From the NCBI RefSeq assembly GCF_000003815.2, contig NC_049979.1, forward strand, positions 16,620,056 to 16,674,891: a stretch of DNA of 54,836 nucleotides. Reading direction: 5' to 3'. The number at the start of each line of letters is the position of its first letter. The stretch's first letter is position 1. The notes beneath the pieces are model-generated. The model saw nothing but the letters and a program-made list of their open reading frames with translations, did not search any database and had not been told where the DNA came from. A program made the position numbers and the translations under genes. Origin of the DNA: Branchiostoma floridae. Lineage: Eukaryota > Chordata > Leptocardii > Amphioxiformes > Branchiostomatidae. This document shows positions 50,347 to 54,836 of the stretch, piece after piece.

Positions 50347-51544
50347 CCATTGCGCGACTCTCTACCTCGTGCCGCATGTTTCGTGTTTGCCGAAAGTGAA
50401 AGTGTAAAGTTTTGCCCGATGATGAAGCAAGGAAGAAAAAAGGATGTCTTTGAACCCTGTCAACGTTAATTTGAAAGGTTTAGAAAATATCCAATGCCCA
50501 TCCTTTAGAATACATCGCTTTACTCTTGATTCCAGAATACGACACTTGTCTTTTTAAGATCCGTTTTTAAGGGGTACTTGGTGTAGAAGGCACGGCTACT
50601 AGATTAAATTCATCAATGCATTCAAAATTACCAAGGACGTTAAAAATCAAATTCGCAACCTCTTTGCAGAATATCACTTGTGGTGAATTACGAAAGGTGT
50701 GCTTGGATAACGCACTAAACCCATGTGCACCCTACCACGATACACTGAGTCATTCATTATAGACTTCATTATAGACACATCAGTGAATATTTTCAGGATA
50801 ACTGATGGTCGATGTAAGACATGTAATCTCCACGCAGATCTACCGGTGGCATATAAGCGAGACACTTAATCGTATCCGATGATGTGAAGGGTGTTTTACT
50901 TCCTAATAGTAATATCAGAATCGGAAAATAACACTCTCTTGTGTAGTTTGGGCTCCTTTAATACTCGATATAAGTGGCTGAGTTTCTGACATTTACCATC
51001 AGGAAAACAAAAGGTATGCAAAAGGTCATCCATGTGACGGCTGTTTTTGAGGTGCTGATTCAAAATAGCCCGCTTGCCTAGTAGACGCCTCGCCGCGGAA
51101 AAGGCATGCAGACTCTCACAAATATGTCTCTTACATAAGCTAAGTATTGGTCTTCCGAAGTCTCGACGTTGGATTTTAAAACCTCACTCGACTTCCAACT
51201 TTCCAACCAGGGAGGCCATGATTAAAGTCAAGTGAAATGAAGGGCCAGGCTTTACCAAGGCGGTTCAAGGACTCATTTCAGTGATTGAACCAGGTTCTTC
51301 TGTCAAGAAGTTTGCATTTCAGTTTCAAAGTCGTCTAGCTTCGAATTCGTTGCGGGGCAGTAAATTCATAGTCTAGTCTACTCGGACTTTAATACTGCAC
51401 TGTCCACACTGACTACAGCTGGGGGAATAGTTTGCCAAGGTACTGTTCTTATCCCCACAGAGTAAGACAAATTGACCGGATTAGTTGGTCTGATCCATTC
51501 TCACCGGATCGTACCATACGTGTGGTGATGGGATAATAGTATTC

Positions 51545-51700
51545 AGCCATCGCAGACTTCTAGTAAGGGTGGTCTCTATTTTTGTTGGGAGCGCTGATTC
51601 GAGCAACTGAGAAACCTTTCCCGGTACCCTGCTGAAAATAGCTACTACTCCCCCTAAAAATGATAAAAGCCAGCTTTGCTGAAGTCTGCGACGGAGGCTA
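51545..51700. repeat. Short inverted repeat (MITE-like)
   Basis: TCGCAGACTTC at 51550-51560 is repeated as its exact reverse complement at 51681-51691, and weaker similarity continues inward. Ends and target duplication could not be defined. Confidence 0.4.
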
Positions 51701-53079
51701 TGCTATGGCCATGGGTGCCTGCCGCACTGACGTTAGATGGGGAGCCGGGGGCGGAATACTCCGCTCCGTATGACTGCAGCTCTCTCCAGCGAAGGTTGCT
51801 AGACCGAGCACGCTACGTCATGAATTAATTCAATAGTTTATCATAACGTTATATTTGATAAACGATTCACAACGGGCCAACCGGCCAATGGAACCTAACG
51901 ATGGAATGGCACAAATCTGAATCCATACCCTAGAAGCCTTAACTTTCTATAAATCTATACTAATAACATCAGGGGCCGGGTGCCATTTCGTGGTTGAATC
52001 AAATTTACATGTACAGTCCAATAGATTCGGAGACTATGATCTTATTTCATCGCTGACTTTTGGACAGGCACGGTACAAACGCTGATTTTGCTTCAGTTAT
52101 AATGATTGCTCTGGATGCTCTGACTTAGATCGGCGGTTTCGTGGACATTGTTCAGTTGGCGCTAGGACATTTGGCCTTGTATGTACGAGTATGCCGCATT
52201 TTACCATTTACGGAGGCTATGTTGTGGGATGTATCGGCAAAAATAAATTATAGCAGGTTCTCCGTCCTATGTTGGCAAAAATACTACAGCAGCCAACTCG
52301 GAGAAAAGCTCCTACCTACTCTAACCGGACACAAATAAAGAGAATCCATAAAAAGAGAAATACAACACATTTTATGAAAGAAACGCTGACAGATAATATT
52401 CCCTTGATGGTGTCATTAAATAGAGTGCAACGTTCACTAAGCTGATGTACTAGCATGTCTGAGTGAACACATCTCCAGCACAAAGAATACGGAAGAGTTA
52501 TCTGCACGTATCATGTCACTGACAACAGCATCAACAAACAGTAACGAGATATGCAAAATAACTCATCACAAAGAGACTTACTGAATCAACCTACGAGGTA
52601 AAATAGTCCGGTTGAAATCATAACAACATCTCTATATGATATATTAAAGGTACAAGCCCAAACCAAACAAAACAAAACAATGAAATTCTAAGTAACCAAC
52701 TCAAAATGATACACTAGAACTGTTGACTTGCCAGGCAATCGAATCTGGAATAGGTAAATTGATAAGAAAACTACATGGTACAGAAATGGCATTACAATTA
52801 CATTACAATCGATCAAAAATACACGTGCTTCCACTGGAACATTATCATACTGGAGCACGACATTGACGTACATACAGTTAAGGAAGGTAAATAACGCCAT
52901 GCTGTGACACCGCTTTGAGCTAAGAAAGGCACAGTAAGGTGCGTGTACTCCAAACATCACAAGAACAAACGACGATAGAGAATTGTAATGAATGTCGATT
53001 GTCGAGAATACTAGGCTAGCAATGATCTGGTATATGGTTCACAAAAACACTTAATAACGTTTTCACGTCACTAACACAA

Positions 53080-53175
53080 ACTACTACTACTACTACTACC
53101 TAGTCCCTTTACCTCCTGGTCGTTGGGGGGGGGGGGGGGGGGGGGGTTAAGGGGGGGGGGTAAAAAAAAAAAAAA
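53080..53175. repeat. Simple-sequence block: (CTA)n, G22, G10, A14
   Basis: A trinucleotide run (ACT/CTA) is followed by 22 G (53125-53146), 10 G (53151-53160) and about 14 A. Lengths of such tracts are often wrong in assemblies. Confidence 0.8.
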
Positions 53176-53544
53176 GGGTTCTCCACCCCTTTTAACATAA
53201 CATTGAATATAATAATAACATTGACAGAAGAAATTTGACGCACTGAGGACCAACTGACAATCATAGAATTTCTAAATGCAATAACCCTGTTTTCATGGGC
53301 GCCGTTATCGTTATCATGTTAACTGATGCAAATGTCACATGTTAGATTTGAAAAAAAAAGTGCATTTGTCAATTTATTCTGCCGGATCCAGCAAATAAGA
53401 TACTTTATGTGTAATGAATTTTTCATTCTTCGTCTTTGAGTTACACCGTTTGTCGTAAAATCTCCGTAAAATGTCAAATCAACCATTGGCTACCAGCACA
53501 GTAACCTGAACATTGCAGTATCTCCCTGGTATTGGCCTTGCTTT

Positions 53545-54836
53545 TCAGTTGAAGCTGTGGACCGCCCGTGGACGCAGCAGCTTCTTGAAGGCATGTCGGA
53601 ACTGCCTGTTTCTGAAGGCGAACACGATGGGGTTGCTGCAGGTGGAGATGAAGTAGGCGAACCGGCTGACGCGGTGTGCCACCTGCCAGCTCACAGAGGT
53701 CGTGTGGGGCGCCCTAAGGAACACAACAGCGTCGGTACTGTACACGTCTGACAAGGAAGACTAGGTCGTGTTAAAAAAAGGCGAATTTTAGCTTTGGATA
53801 TTGATATCCAACCTTCCTCAATAGAGACCTTATGACAGTTTGGTAACTTGGTAGCTAGACCCATTATTAGATCAGCAGTCAGCATTGTCGGACATTAAGA
53901 ACTCTATCTTTTTGTTGGCTATTTGGGTAGAATACACATGTGCACAAACGTAGTTCCTGCCATCCGTTAAGCGAACGCAATCTTACCTGCAAAATGGCAA
54001 AATGGCAACAATGCTAATTTTAGAGAGTCTTATTTTTGTTTGAAATAGTTTGATATTTGGTATCACCAAATTAACTTACAGTTTTCAACTCAAATCCCTT
54101 ATGGAGACCTTCATTAAATGAATGAATGAAAGTCTGGTTTTATCAAGAAAAAACTCACGTGACCCGAATGGTCTCCACAGTGATGAGAGGGAACTCTGAC
54201 AGCCACCAGATGGCCACGACAGCGGTGGTGGTCACTGCGCTCTTGATTTTCTTCCGAATGTCCTCGGCGGAGTCTCCGCTGATGTTCCCCGCCTGGATGG
54301 CGCGCAAGTGCCGCCGTGCCTCCAGGTAGATCCTCACCTGTAACGCACCCGGAAATGTTAGTGCCAAAAATGGACCCAATCACCGAAAGGAAAATGTCTA
54401 CAACAATATGTCCACACCGTTTCGTACGTCCTGTGCCTTCTCCACATCCCAGCAACCCAATATGTGTTTGACCAGTGGCAGAGTCTTCAGACCCGCTGAT
54501 AAGCCATAGCCGGACACACCGCACCTAATGTGATGTTATTGGCCATTGTCGACAACGACGGGCGAATAACAAAACTAACAACAATCTCTGCATTGCTGTA
54601 AAAATGGCCACTTATCAACAGGTGTCCCCAGCTTTAATTGACAATTCCCGTAGTCTTACCTGGGAGTAAGTAGCGAGAGAACCAGCGGTCATAAAGAACA
54701 GGCATCCCAACAACCCGGACACGATGGCGTGGCTGACGCAGTACATGGGGGCGGAGTAGAAGAAGGGCGGCTCTGAGCGCAGGAACGGCAGCGTACAGCA
54801 GGCCGTCAGCAGCGCTCCTGTCAGGCACACCAAGCA
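53545..54836 (-). CDS. Divergent class-A (rhodopsin-like) GPCR, last three exons, 5' partial
   Basis: Exons, 5' to 3': 54836-54660 (open at the window edge), 54337-54159 and 53713-53545, all with GT/AG borders and in frame to TGA. The first covers TM4 (LVCLTGALLTACCTLPFL), an extracellular loop with a Cys (PMYCVSHA) and TM5. The second covers a basic third loop (RIYLEARRHLRAIQ ... RKKIKSA) and TM6. The third covers TM7 (FAYFISTCSNPIVFAFRN) and helix 8 (RQFRHAFKKLLR). TM6 lacks the usual CWxP (it reads WWLSEFP), and TM7 has NPIVF for NPxxY. Introns inside the helical core distinguish it from the intronless GPCR at 20846. The ligand class is not recognisable from what is visible. Confidence 0.82.

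Larger units (their letters stand above)
50347..53544. other. Region upstream of CBL to the next GPCR
   Basis: No supported gene. The first few hundred bases should contain the CBL promoter and leader. An inverted repeat lies at 51550-51691, and poly-G tracts and a (CTA)n run lie at 53080-53175. Confidence 0.5.

Overview
The window is metazoan nuclear DNA from a draft shotgun assembly. The genes are split into many short exons with GT/AG introns, the proteins are animal-specific, and three runs of N interrupt the sequence. The dispersed TACATGTA-type words, the density of small inverted-repeat transposons and the degree of protein conservation suggest an invertebrate deuterostome, most likely a lancelet (Branchiostoma). 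The organism call is an inference, not a sequence match.

Layout. (1) 3-1408, plus strand: the last four exons of a kinase-fold protein that has lost its catalytic residues. (2) 1409-3614: non-coding, with an assembly gap whose two flanks are the same sequence. (3) 3615-14938, minus: a 23-exon gene for NFRKB, the INO80-complex subunit. I joined it exon by exon; every junction keeps frame, and a 773-N gap sits in its last exon. A LINE relic and a fold-back-like repeat lie in its introns. (4) 15968-17266: a 1.3-kb fold-back transposon made largely of about 20 short palindromes, with matching terminal inverted repeats and a 9-bp target duplication. (5) 17640-19427, plus: a single-exon BTB-BACK-Kelch (KLHL) gene with its own TATA box, transcribed away from NFRKB. 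(6) 20846-22238, minus: a single-exon amine-type GPCR with a 100-N gap between TM5 and TM6. (7) 22239-34374: about 12 kb without a recognisable gene, possibly including a distant 5' untranslated exon of that GPCR. (8) 34375-50346, minus: a complete nine-exon CBL E3 ubiquitin ligase of 804 residues (TKB, linker helix, RING, proline-rich tail, UBA). Its introns hold two intact-ended MITEs and a decayed tRNA-Val-like sequence. (9) 50347-53544: non-coding. (10) 53545-54836, minus: the last three exons of a second, divergent class-A GPCR that runs off the window.

The genes do not form a pathway. NFRKB acts in chromatin remodelling. CBL and KLHL proteins are ubiquitin-ligase components, acting on tyrosine-kinase signalling and as CUL3 adaptors respectively. 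NFRKB and CBL, about 20 kb apart here, both lie on human 11q23-q24, so the neighbourhood may be an ancient linkage.

The most unusual material is the set of non-autonomous inverted-repeat elements, above all the palindrome-array fold-back element beside the NFRKB/KLHL divergent promoter.
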